From positions 25,792 to 89,791 of the forward strand of contig NZ_RWJX01000010.1 in the NCBI RefSeq assembly GCF_004123805.1: a stretch of DNA of 64,000 nt, given 5' to 3'. The stretch's first letter is position 1; each line of letters begins with the position of its first letter. Position numbers and translations under genes: made by a program. Under the pieces are notes generated by a model. It was given only the letters and a program-made list of their open reading frames with translations. It did not search any database and had not been told where the DNA came from. Origin of the DNA: Cellulomonas endophytica (GTDB lineage Bacteria > Actinomycetota > Actinomycetes > Actinomycetales > Cellulomonadaceae). Positions 54,102-61,861 of this stretch are shown in pieces.

Positions 54102-56138
54102 CTACGCCTCCTCGGCCACCGGCGCCGCGAACTGCGACCGGTACAGGCGGGCGTAGGCGCCGTCGGCCGCCAGGAGGTCCGCGTGCGAGCCCTGCTCGAC
54201 GATCGCGCCGCGCTCCATCACGAGGATGACGTCGGCGTCGCGGATGGTCGACAGGCGGTGCGCGATGACGAACGAGGTGCGGTTCGCCCGCAGGGCGTTC
54301 ATCGCGTGCTGCACGAGCACCTCGGTCCGGGTGTCGACGGAGGAGGTGGCCTCGTCGAGGACGAGCAGCGCCGGGTCGGCCAGGAACGCGCGCGCGATGG
54401 TGATGAGCTGCTTCTCCCCCGCGCTGACGTTGCCGCCCTCCTCGTCGATGACGGTCTCGTACCCGTCCGGGAGCGCGTGCACGAACCGGTCGACGTAGGT
54501 GGCGCGGGCGGCGGCGAGCATCCGCTCCCGGTCCGGCCCGTCCGGACCGGCGTCGGCCCCCGTGCCGTAGGCGATGTTCTCCGCGATCGTCCCGCCGAAC
54601 AGCCAGGTGTCCTGCAGCACCATCCCCACCCGCGAGCGCAGGTCGGCCCGGCGCATGGCCGCGGTGTCGACGCCGTCGAGCGTGATGCGGCCGGAATCGA
54701 CCTCGTAGAACCGCATGAGGAGGTTGACGAGCGTCGTCTTGCCGGCGCCCGTCGGCCCGACGACCGCCACGGTCGTCCCGGGCTCCGCGACGAGGTCCAG
54801 ACCGTGGATGAGCGGGGTCTGCGGGTCGTAGCGGAAGGACACGCCCTCGAACGCGACACGCCCGCGCACGGGCGTCACGACGGGCGCCGCCGGCTCGGGG
54901 TCGGGGCTCTGCTCGTCCGCGTCGAGCAGCTCGAACACCCGCTCGGCGGAGGCGACCCCGGACTGCAGGAGGTTGGCCATGGAGGCGACCTGCGTCACGG
55001 GCTGCGTGAACTGCCGCGAGTACTGGATGAACGCCTGGACGGAGCCCAGGGTCATCGCGCCGCCGGCCACCTGCAGCGCACCGACCACCGCCACGACGAC
55101 GTAGCCGAGGTTGGAGATGAACATCATCGCCGGCTGGATGGCACCCGAGATGAACTGCGCGCGGAAGGAGGCGGCGTAGAGCCGGTCGTTCTCCTCGCGG
55201 AACGCCTGCGCCACGGCCTCCTGGCGGCCGAAGACCTTCACGAGCGCGTGTCCCGTGAACATCTCCTCCACCTGCGCGTTGACGCGGCCCGTCGAGGCCC
55301 ACTGCTCGACGAACTGGGGCTGCGACCGCTTCGCGATGAGCACGGTCACCCACGCCGACACCGGCACCGTCACGAGCGCGACGACGGCAAGCAGGGGCGA
55401 GATCCACACCATCATCGCCAGCACGCCGACGATCGTCAGCAGCGAGGTGATGAGCTGGCTGAGGGTCTGCTGCATCGTCTGCGCGACGTTGTCGATGTCG
55501 TTGGTGACCCGGGAGAGCACGTCGCCGCGGGCGTTGCGGTCGAAGTACGCCAGGGGCAGGCGCCCGAGCTTGCTCTCCACGTCGCGGCGCATGCGGTGCA
55601 CGGTGCGCTGGACGAGCTGCGTGGTGAGCAGGCCCTGGACGTAGCCGAAGGCCGACGCCAGGACGTAGAGGCCGAGCACGACGAGGAGCACCTGGCCCAG
55701 CCGGCCCCCGTCGACCCCCTGTCCCGGCACCACGTCCATGGGCCGCAGGAGGTCGGCCTGCGCGGTGTCGCCCGAGGCCTCCAGGGCCGCGATCGCCTCG
55801 GCCTTCGTCGTGCCGGCGGGGAACGCCTCCCCCAGCCGGCGGCCGACGACCCCCTCGAAGACGACGTCCGTGGCACGGCCGAGGACGCGCGGGCCGAAGG
55901 TGCTCAGCGTGACGCTCACGGCCGTGAGCACGAGCACGACGAGGAGCACGGGGCGCTCGGGCCGCAGCGTGCCGGTGAGCCGGCGCAGCGAGGCGCGGAA
56001 GTCCATCGCCCGCGCGACGGGACCGCCCGTCATGGCGCCCATCGGCCCGCGGCCGCCCATGGGCCGCTGCGGGCCCTGCGGGCCCGGCGGGCCCTGCGGG
56101 GCCGGCGGGGCCGTCCGTGCGCGCGTCGTGGTGCTCAC
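54102..56138 (-). CDS. ABC exporter subunit with canonical Walker B (MdlB-like)
   Basis: A 678-residue half-transporter. A Pro/Gly-rich tail (1-40) leads into six membrane helices (60-350) and an ATPase domain (about 425-670). Walker A is G-P-T-G-A-G-K-T and Walker B L-L-V-L-D-E-A with the catalytic Glu present. The signature is V-S-A-G-E instead of S-G-G-Q. The GTG start overlaps the previous stop by four bases. Together with the next gene it forms a heterodimeric exporter, probably for drugs, lipids or peptides. Confidence 0.93.
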   Translation of the reverse strand: MSTTTRARTAPPAPQGPPGPQGPQRPMGGRGPMGAMTGGPVARAMDFRASLRRLTGTLRPERPVLLVVLVLTAVSVTLSTFGPRVLGRATDVVFEGVVGRRLGEAFPAGTTKAEAIAALEASGDTAQADLLRPMDVVPGQGVDGGRLGQVLLVVLGLYVLASAFGYVQGLLTTQLVQRTVHRMRRDVESKLGRLPLAYFDRNARGDVLSRVTNDIDNVAQTMQQTLSQLITSLLTIVGVLAMMVWISPLLAVVALVTVPVSAWVTVLIAKRSQPQFVEQWASTGRVNAQVEEMFTGHALVKVFGRQEAVAQAFREENDRLYAASFRAQFISGAIQPAMMFISNLGYVVVAVVGALQVAGGAMTLGSVQAFIQYSRQFTQPVTQVASMANLLQSGVASAERVFELLDADEQSPDPEPAAPVVTPVRGRVAFEGVSFRYDPQTPLIHGLDLVAEPGTTVAVVGPTGAGKTTLVNLLMRFYEVDSGRITLDGVDTAAMRRADLRSRVGMVLQDTWLFGGTIAENIAYGTGADAGPDGPDRERMLAAARATYVDRFVHALPDGYETVIDEEGGNVSAGEKQLITIARAFLADPALLVLDEATSSVDTRTEVLVQHAMNALRANRTSFVIAHRLSTIRDADVILVMERGAIVEQGSHADLLAADGAYARLYRSQFAAPVAEEA

Positions 56139-57865
56139 GCCGCCTCCTCCACGCTCACCTGGGACAGGACGATCTCGCGGTACGTGTCGTTGCTCGCCAT
56201 GAGCTCCGTGTGCGTGCCCGTGCCGACGACGCGGCCGTGGTCGAGGACGACGATCCGGTCCGCGGAGCGCACCGTGCTGATCCGCTGCGCCACGACGAGG
56301 ACCGTGGCGTCCCGGGTCTCGGGCGCGAGCGCGGCGCGCAGGGCGGCGTCCGTCGCGACGTCGAGCGCGGAGAACGCGTCGTCGAAGAGGTAGACCGCCG
56401 GCCGCCGGACGAGCGCCCGCGCGATCGCGAGGCGCTGGCGCTGCCCGCCGGAGACGTTCGTGCCGCCCTGCGCGACCGGCGCGTCCAGCCCCCCGAGCTC
56501 CCGGACGAAGCCCGCGGCCTGCGCCACCTCGAGCGCGTGCCACAGCTCCTCCTCGGTGGCGTCGCCCTTGCCCACGCGCAGGTTGGACCCGACGGTGCCG
56601 GAGAAGAGGTACGGCCGCTGCGGCACGAGCCCGATCGTCGCCCACAGCGCCTGCGGGTCGAGCTCGCGGACGTCGACGCCGTGGACGAGCACGGTCCCGC
56701 CCGTCGCGTCGAACAGGCGCGGCACGAGGCCGACGAGGGTCGTCTTGCCCGCGCCCGTCGCGCCGACGACGGCCGTCGTCGTGCCGACCCCGGCGAGCAG
56801 GCTCACGTCGTGCAGGACGGGCTCCTCCGCGCCGGGGTAGCCGAAGGTGACGCCGCGCAGCTCGACGCCGCCGCGGGCGACGAACGGCCGCCCCCCGCCC
56901 GGCGGCGGCAGGATCGAGGGCTCCGTGGCCAGCACCTCGCCGATGCGGCCGGCGCTGACCTCCGCGCGCGGCACGATCATGAGCAGCATCGTGGAGAACA
57001 GGACCGCCATGAGGATCTGCATGAGGTAGGAGAGGAAGGCGGTCAGCGACCCCACCTGCATCTGGCCGGCGTCGATGCGCTGCCCGCCGAACCAGATGAC
57101 CGCGACGCTCGACACGTTCAGCACCAGCATCACCACCGGGAACATGAGCGACATGAGCTTGCCGACGGCCACGGCGACGTCGTGCAGCGCGTCGTTGGCC
57201 ACGGCGAAGCGGGCCGCCTCCGCGTCCTCGCGCACGAAGGCCCGCACGACGCGGATCCCCGTGATCTGCTCGCGCAGGACCCGGTTGATGGCGTCGATGC
57301 GCGTCTGCATGGAGGCGAAGAGCGGCCGCATGGCCCGGATGGTGAAGCCGAGCACGACGAGCAGCACGGGCACGACGACGAGCAGCACGAGCGAGAGCCG
57401 GGCGTCCTCGCGGACGGCCATGACCGCGCCGCCGACGAGCGTCACCGGCGCCGCGACGAGGAACGCCAGCCCCATCATCACGAGCATCTGCACCTGCTGG
57501 ACGTCGTTGCTCTCGCGCGTGATGAGCGACGGCGCCCCGAAGCGGCCCACCTCCTGCGCGGAGAACTCCTGCACGCGGGCGAACACCGCCGCGCGCAGGT
57601 CGCGGCCGACGGACATGGCCACCCGCGCCGCGACGTACACGGCGACGACCGCCGTGAGCACCTGCACCACGGTGATGGCGAGCATGACGCCGCCCGTGCG
57701 CACGACGTAGCCCGTGTCCCCCAGCACGACGCCCCGGTCGATGATCCGCGCGTTGAGCGTGGGCAGGTAGAGGTTCGCCAGCGCCTGCGCGGCCTGGAGC
57801 AGCACGACCACGAGGACCGCGCCGCGGTAGGGGCGCAGGTGCACCCGGAGCAGTCGTGTCAGCAC
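56135..57865 (-). CDS. ABC exporter subunit with degenerate Walker B (MdlA-like)
   Basis: A 576-residue half-transporter. Six membrane helices fill residues 15-300, the ATPase domain 330-570. Walker A is G-A-T-G-A-G-K-T. The signature V-S-G-G-Q is canonical, but Walker B reads Y-L-F-D-D-A, with Asp in place of the catalytic Glu. Combined with the non-canonical signature of its partner this gives one degenerate and one active ATP site. The GTG start overlaps the TetR stop by 7 bp. Confidence 0.93.
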   Translation of the reverse strand: MLTRLLRVHLRPYRGAVLVVVLLQAAQALANLYLPTLNARIIDRGVVLGDTGYVVRTGGVMLAITVVQVLTAVVAVYVAARVAMSVGRDLRAAVFARVQEFSAQEVGRFGAPSLITRESNDVQQVQMLVMMGLAFLVAAPVTLVGGAVMAVREDARLSLVLLVVVPVLLVVLGFTIRAMRPLFASMQTRIDAINRVLREQITGIRVVRAFVREDAEAARFAVANDALHDVAVAVGKLMSLMFPVVMLVLNVSSVAVIWFGGQRIDAGQMQVGSLTAFLSYLMQILMAVLFSTMLLMIVPRAEVSAGRIGEVLATEPSILPPPGGGRPFVARGGVELRGVTFGYPGAEEPVLHDVSLLAGVGTTTAVVGATGAGKTTLVGLVPRLFDATGGTVLVHGVDVRELDPQALWATIGLVPQRPYLFSGTVGSNLRVGKGDATEEELWHALEVAQAAGFVRELGGLDAPVAQGGTNVSGGQRQRLAIARALVRRPAVYLFDDAFSALDVATDAALRAALAPETRDATVLVVAQRISTVRSADRIVVLDHGRVVGTGTHTELMASNDTYREIVLSQVSVEEAA

Positions 57866-58557
57866 GGGGGGCCTCCGGGGACGGCGGTGTCGGGGACGGG
57901 CGGCGCGGACGCCGGGTGCGGCCCGGGGGCCGGGTCGGGACGCAGGCCGCGCACGACCACCGCGGCGACGAGCTCGGGCGGGAGCAGTCCCACCCCGGCC
58001 ATGCCGGGCGGGCCGAGACCCACGGCCAGGTTGAGCAGGACCCGCGCGGCTGTCCAGGCGTTTCCGCCGAGGGCGGACGCGTGGGGCTCGAGCCGGTCGG
58101 CGGTCCCGCGCAGGAGCGCGAGCACGTGCTCCTCGTGCGGCCCGCGCCGGCCGCCCTCCGCCTCGGGCGCCCGCCCCTGCGCCCGGTCCGCCGCGTGCTC
58201 CGCCCGGCGGGCCGCGGCGACGATCGTCCGGACCGCACCCATGGTGCGCATCCGCTCGAGCATGCCCTCCTGGAGCACCCGCGCGATGCCGGCGAGCAGC
58301 TCCTCCAGCGGTGCGTCCGGCAGCGCGGCCACGGCCGCCACCGTCGGGGCCGGGTCCATCGCGGCACGGGCGGCCGCCAGGAGCAGCTCCGTCTTGTCGT
58401 CGAACGCCTTGAACAGCGTGCCCTCGGCGACGCCCGCCGCCTCGGCGATGCGCCGCGTCGTGACGTCCGCCCCGAGCTCGGCGAGCAGCGGCACGGTGGC
58501 CGTCACGACGGCGGCGCGCCGCTCGTCGCGGGTCATGCGAGGGGCGCGGTCGGGCAC
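57859..58557 (-). CDS. TetR-family regulator of the ABC exporter
   Basis: A 232-residue repressor with an N-terminal TetR helix-turn-helix (T-R-R-I-A-E-A-A-G-V-A-E-G-T-L-F-K-A-F) near residues 33-51. The C-terminal ligand domain is diverse. An ATG at 58536 is an equally good start. It overlaps the first ABC gene and shares its operon, so it should repress exporter and itself through the nearby palindrome until a drug-like molecule binds. Confidence 0.93.
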   Translation of the reverse strand: MPDRAPRMTRDERRAAVVTATVPLLAELGADVTTRRIAEAAGVAEGTLFKAFDDKTELLLAAARAAMDPAPTVAAVAALPDAPLEELLAGIARVLQEGMLERMRTMGAVRTIVAAARRAEHAADRAQGRAPEAEGGRRGPHEEHVLALLRGTADRLEPHASALGGNAWTAARVLLNLAVGLGPPGMAGVGLLPPELVAAVVVRGLRPDPAPGPHPASAPPVPDTAVPGGPPC

Positions 58558-58572
58558 GGGCCGACGCTAGGT

Positions 58573-58588
58573 GAGTGAGTGCTCACTC
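58573..58588. promoter_or_regulatory. 16-bp inverted repeat, TetR operator candidate
   Basis: GAGTGAG-TG-CTCACTC has perfect 7-bp arms and lies 16 bp upstream of the TetR start codon, also ahead of the divergent GH26-like gene. Sites with AGTGAG/CTCACT half-sites are typical of TetR regulators of this kind. Confidence 0.75.
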
Positions 58589-58667
58589 GCAACGCCCTCG
58601 CCGTCCGTGCTTCAGACGGACCCCCGCCGTGCCGTTGGGGTGGTCGGGACCCGACCCGAGGAGCACC

Positions 58668-59711
58668 ATGCGCGCCCGCCGCACGCCGACCGTCCGCCCC
58701 CCCGCCGCCCTGGCGGTGCTGGCGGCGCTGCTCGTCGCGCTCGTGGCGCTGGGCCCCACGGCCCCCGCCGCCGCGGCGGCCGCCGACCCCGCCCGCACGG
58801 GCGTCCCCGCCCAGAACGGCGTCTACACCGGTCCCGGCGCCAAGGGCGCGGCCGGCGCGCGCAGCTGGGAGGCCTTCACGGGCCGACCCCTCGGCCGCGT
58901 CCTGGACTTCCTGCCCGACACCACGTGGTTCGCCATGACGCGCATCCAGTGGGTGCTCGACGCCTACCGTGACACCCCCGCGCGGCTCGAGCTGTCCGTG
59001 CCGATGCTCCCCGCCGAGGGCGGCGCGACCCTCCAGGCCTGCGCGCGCGGCGAGTACGACGAGCACTGGCGGGCGATCGCGCGGGTCGTCGTCGGCTCCG
59101 GCCGGGCCGACACGGACATCCGTCCGGGCTGGGAGATGAACGGGCACTGGTACCGGTGGTCCGCGGCCGCCGACCCCGACGCCTACGTCGGCTGCTTCCG
59201 CAGCCTCGTCACCGCGATGCGCTCCGTCCCGGGCCAGCGGCTGCGGTTCCTGTGGAGCCCGGGCGTCGGCGACCTGGCGGTGCCCGCCGAGCGGGCGTGG
59301 CCCGGCGCCGCGTACGCCGACGCGGTCTCCGTCGACGTGTACGACGCCCACTGGTACTGGTACCCGTCGCCGTCCGGCACCACGCCCGAGGTGGCCCGCC
59401 GCACGGTGTGGGGGCAGCTCGGCTGCGGCTCGCGCGGGCTGACGCACTGGTCCGCCTTCGCCCGCGCGCAGGGCGTCGCGCTCGGCGTCAGCGAGTGGGG
59501 CGCGACCTGGCGCCTCGACGGCCACGGCGGCGGCGACAACGCGTACTTCGTCGAGCGGATGCTCGACTGGATCGACGACCCCCGCAGCGGCGTGGAGTTC
59601 GCCACCTACTTCGCCAGCCCCGACTCCGCCGACCTCAAGCACGACCTGCGCGGCAGCGGCACGGCCTTCCCCGCCGCCTCCGCCGCCTTCCTGCGCCGGC
59701 TCGCCGGCTAG
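58668..59711 (+). CDS. secreted GH26-like glycoside hydrolase (mannanase-type)
   Basis: A 347-residue exported enzyme. A signal peptide (R-A-R-R-T-P start, then A-L-A-V-L-A-A-L-L-V and A-A-A) ends near residue 40. The TIM barrel has the GH26 acid/base segment R-P-G-W-E-M-N-G-H-W-Y (E156) and the nucleophile in S-E-W-G (E276). The family cleaves beta-mannan or mixed-linkage glucan. The ATG has GAGGAG 6 bp upstream. The TetR palindrome is about 80 bp upstream, so the gene might share that control. Confidence 0.85.
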   Translation: MRARRTPTVRPPAALAVLAALLVALVALGPTAPAAAAAADPARTGVPAQNGVYTGPGAKGAAGARSWEAFTGRPLGRVLDFLPDTTWFAMTRIQWVLDAYRDTPARLELSVPMLPAEGGATLQACARGEYDEHWRAIARVVVGSGRADTDIRPGWEMNGHWYRWSAAADPDAYVGCFRSLVTAMRSVPGQRLRFLWSPGVGDLAVPAERAWPGAAYADAVSVDVYDAHWYWYPSPSGTTPEVARRTVWGQLGCGSRGLTHWSAFARAQGVALGVSEWGATWRLDGHGGGDNAYFVERMLDWIDDPRSGVEFATYFASPDSADLKHDLRGSGTAFPAASAAFLRRLAG

Positions 59712-59740
59712 GGGCGCGGGACCCGCGGAGCGCTCGCCCC
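59711..59740. terminator. hairpin joining two convergent stops
   Basis: GGGGCG and CGCCCC arms pair across an internally structured loop. The hairpin touches the stop codon of the GH26-like gene on one side and lies one base from the stop of the acyltransferase gene on the other. Confidence 0.5.
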
Positions 59741-61861
59741 TCAGCCCCCGGCCGGCACCAGCGGCTCGAGCATCGGCGCGAGCCAGGTGCTGTACGTCGC
59801 CGTGATGTGGGAGATGTCCCGGTACACGAGCCGGTTCCCCACGACCGGGGGGCACGTCGTGGCGGTGCACATCCAGTCCGCGGGGTCGACGGCCGTCACG
59901 CCCATCCCCGCCGCCATGTCCTCGATCGCGGCGCGCCGCTCCTCGTAGGGGACCACGTCCTCGCGCGCCACGGCGCACGCGCCGACGTCCGTGAGGTGGT
60001 CGGCGAGGCACTCGGGCACGTCGAGGCCCGGGTACGGGGTGTCCAGCAGCAGGACGACCGGGATCCCCGCGTCGCGCAGCACCGCGAGGGAGCGGGCCGT
60101 CGCCTCGCCCCACTCGGCCGGCCCGACCTGCTCGCCCGGGACGGTGTCGGACTGCGACACGACGACGAGGTCCGGGGCGGCGGCGACGACGCGCGCCAGC
60201 GTCCGTTCCCGCCACACGGGGCACTCCGTGTAGGTGCGGCGCAGGTCGGCGTTCCACAGCTCGAGGTCCGCGACGGAGCAGGCGGACTTCGTCCACGCCA
60301 CCGCCCGCCAGCCCGTGGTCGCCGCGGCCGCCGCCAGCCCGGGCAGCCACTGCTGCGCGTGCGAGTCCCCCAGGAGGACGACCGTGCGCGTCCCGGCGGG
60401 GTCCCCGTAGACGCACGGGGGCTGGTCGACGGCCTCGTACGGGGCGTGGCAGCCGTCGCGGGAGCTGTCGGGCTGGTCGCCGCGGGCGACCGCCAGGGCC
60501 GGGTCGAGGTTCGCGGGCAGCAGCCGCGTGCCCGTGGAGGCCGAGACCTGGGCCGCCAGGGCCGCGGTGTCGGCGCCGTCGATCTCGACGGGCACGACGA
60601 CCGCCCCGCGCCCGACGACGTCCGGCACGGTCAGCCGCACGCCGGCGGCGGCGACGAGGCCCGTCGCCGCCAGCACGGCGCCGACGGCGAGCCACCGCCG
60701 CGGGGGCAGCCGCAGCGCCCGGGCGGGCCGCTCGACGAGCCAGAAGGACAGGGTCGCCAGCCAGGCCGTCAGGACGACGAGCTGCAGGTTCGTCGTCCAC
60801 GGCAGGGAGCGCGACACGAGCTGCGGCAGCAGCACGAGCAGGGGCCAGTGCCACAGGTACCAGCCGTAGGAGATGGCGCCGAGCCCCTGAAGCGGCCGGG
60901 CGGCCAGGAGCCGCGTCGGCCCGAGGCGCCGGCCGCGCTCGCCCTCCCCCGCGACGAGCACGGCGGCCGTCGCCAGGACGGGCAGCAGCGCCGCCGTCCC
61001 CGGGAACGGGGTGCGGTCGGTCAGGACGAGCCCCGCGGCGACGAGGGCGGCGAGACCGGCCCACCCGACGGCGGCGGCGAGGGCGCCCGGGACCCGGGGC
61101 AGCAGCGGCGCGAGGACCGCCAGGAGCCCCCCGACGCCGAGCTCCCAGGCCCGGGTGTGCAGGGAGAAGTACGCGAAGGGGCTGCCGGTGGCGACCGCCC
61201 CGACCGAGGCCGCGAAGGACACGGCGACGACGAGCACCAGCGCCGCGCCGACGGCCGGGCGCCACCACCGCCGCGCGAGGACCGCGCAGGCGGTCACCAG
61301 CAGCGGCCACACGAGGTAGAACTGCTCCTCCACGGCCAGGGACCAGTAGTGCATCAGGGGCGACTCGGGGCCGCCCGCCTGCCCGTAGTCGACGCCGTCC
61401 AGGGCGAGCGCGACGTTGAGCAGGCTGAGCGTCGCCAGCGCCGCGTCCCGGGCCAGCGCCTCGAGCGCGAAGACCGGTCCCCACACGCGGAACGCCACGG
61501 CCGTGACGACGACGACGAGCACCGCCATCGGCGCCAGCCGCCGGATGCGCGCGGCCCAGAAGGCGCGCAGGCGCACGCGCCCGTGCCGCTCGACGTCCCG
61601 CAGGAGGTGCCCGGTGATGAGGAACCCGGACACGACGAAGAACGCGTCGACGCCGACGTAGCCCCCGCCGACGCCGGGGACGCCCGCGTGGTAGAGCACG
61701 ACGAGCAGGACCGCCACGGCCCGCAGCCCCTGCACGTCGGCGCGCCAGCGCCCGCCGCGGCCGGCCGCGGGCAGCGCCCCGGCCGGGGCGGGGCGGGTCG
61801 TCGCGGCGCCGGCCGGGGCGGTGCCCGTCGGGGCGCCGGGCCCGGTGAGGGTCGCGGTCAC
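59741..61861 (-). CDS. acyltransferase-3/SGNH membrane O-acyltransferase
   Basis: A 706-residue OafA-like enzyme that moves acyl groups to extracytoplasmic glycans. Residues 40-380 form the acyltransferase-3 domain with about 10 membrane helices. R-A-V-A-V-L-L-V-V-L-Y-H gives the R-X10-H motif and F-F-V-V-S-G-F-L-I follows. Residues 460-700 form an SGNH domain with G-D-S-H-A-Q-Q-W and a late D-I-S-H. The GTG start overlaps the upstream stop by four bases. It is a paralogue of the gene upstream. Confidence 0.93.
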   Translation of the reverse strand: MTATLTGPGAPTGTAPAGAATTRPAPAGALPAAGRGGRWRADVQGLRAVAVLLVVLYHAGVPGVGGGYVGVDAFFVVSGFLITGHLLRDVERHGRVRLRAFWAARIRRLAPMAVLVVVVTAVAFRVWGPVFALEALARDAALATLSLLNVALALDGVDYGQAGGPESPLMHYWSLAVEEQFYLVWPLLVTACAVLARRWWRPAVGAALVLVVAVSFAASVGAVATGSPFAYFSLHTRAWELGVGGLLAVLAPLLPRVPGALAAAVGWAGLAALVAAGLVLTDRTPFPGTAALLPVLATAAVLVAGEGERGRRLGPTRLLAARPLQGLGAISYGWYLWHWPLLVLLPQLVSRSLPWTTNLQLVVLTAWLATLSFWLVERPARALRLPPRRWLAVGAVLAATGLVAAAGVRLTVPDVVGRGAVVVPVEIDGADTAALAAQVSASTGTRLLPANLDPALAVARGDQPDSSRDGCHAPYEAVDQPPCVYGDPAGTRTVVLLGDSHAQQWLPGLAAAAATTGWRAVAWTKSACSVADLELWNADLRRTYTECPVWRERTLARVVAAAPDLVVVSQSDTVPGEQVGPAEWGEATARSLAVLRDAGIPVVLLLDTPYPGLDVPECLADHLTDVGACAVAREDVVPYEERRAAIEDMAAGMGVTAVDPADWMCTATTCPPVVGNRLVYRDISHITATYSTWLAPMLEPLVPAGG

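Noticed and set aside
54102..58367. One 1421-codon frame across both ABC genes
   Set aside because: The frame is real only for the second half-transporter. The first part is an out-of-frame reading of the other subunit and the TetR gene.
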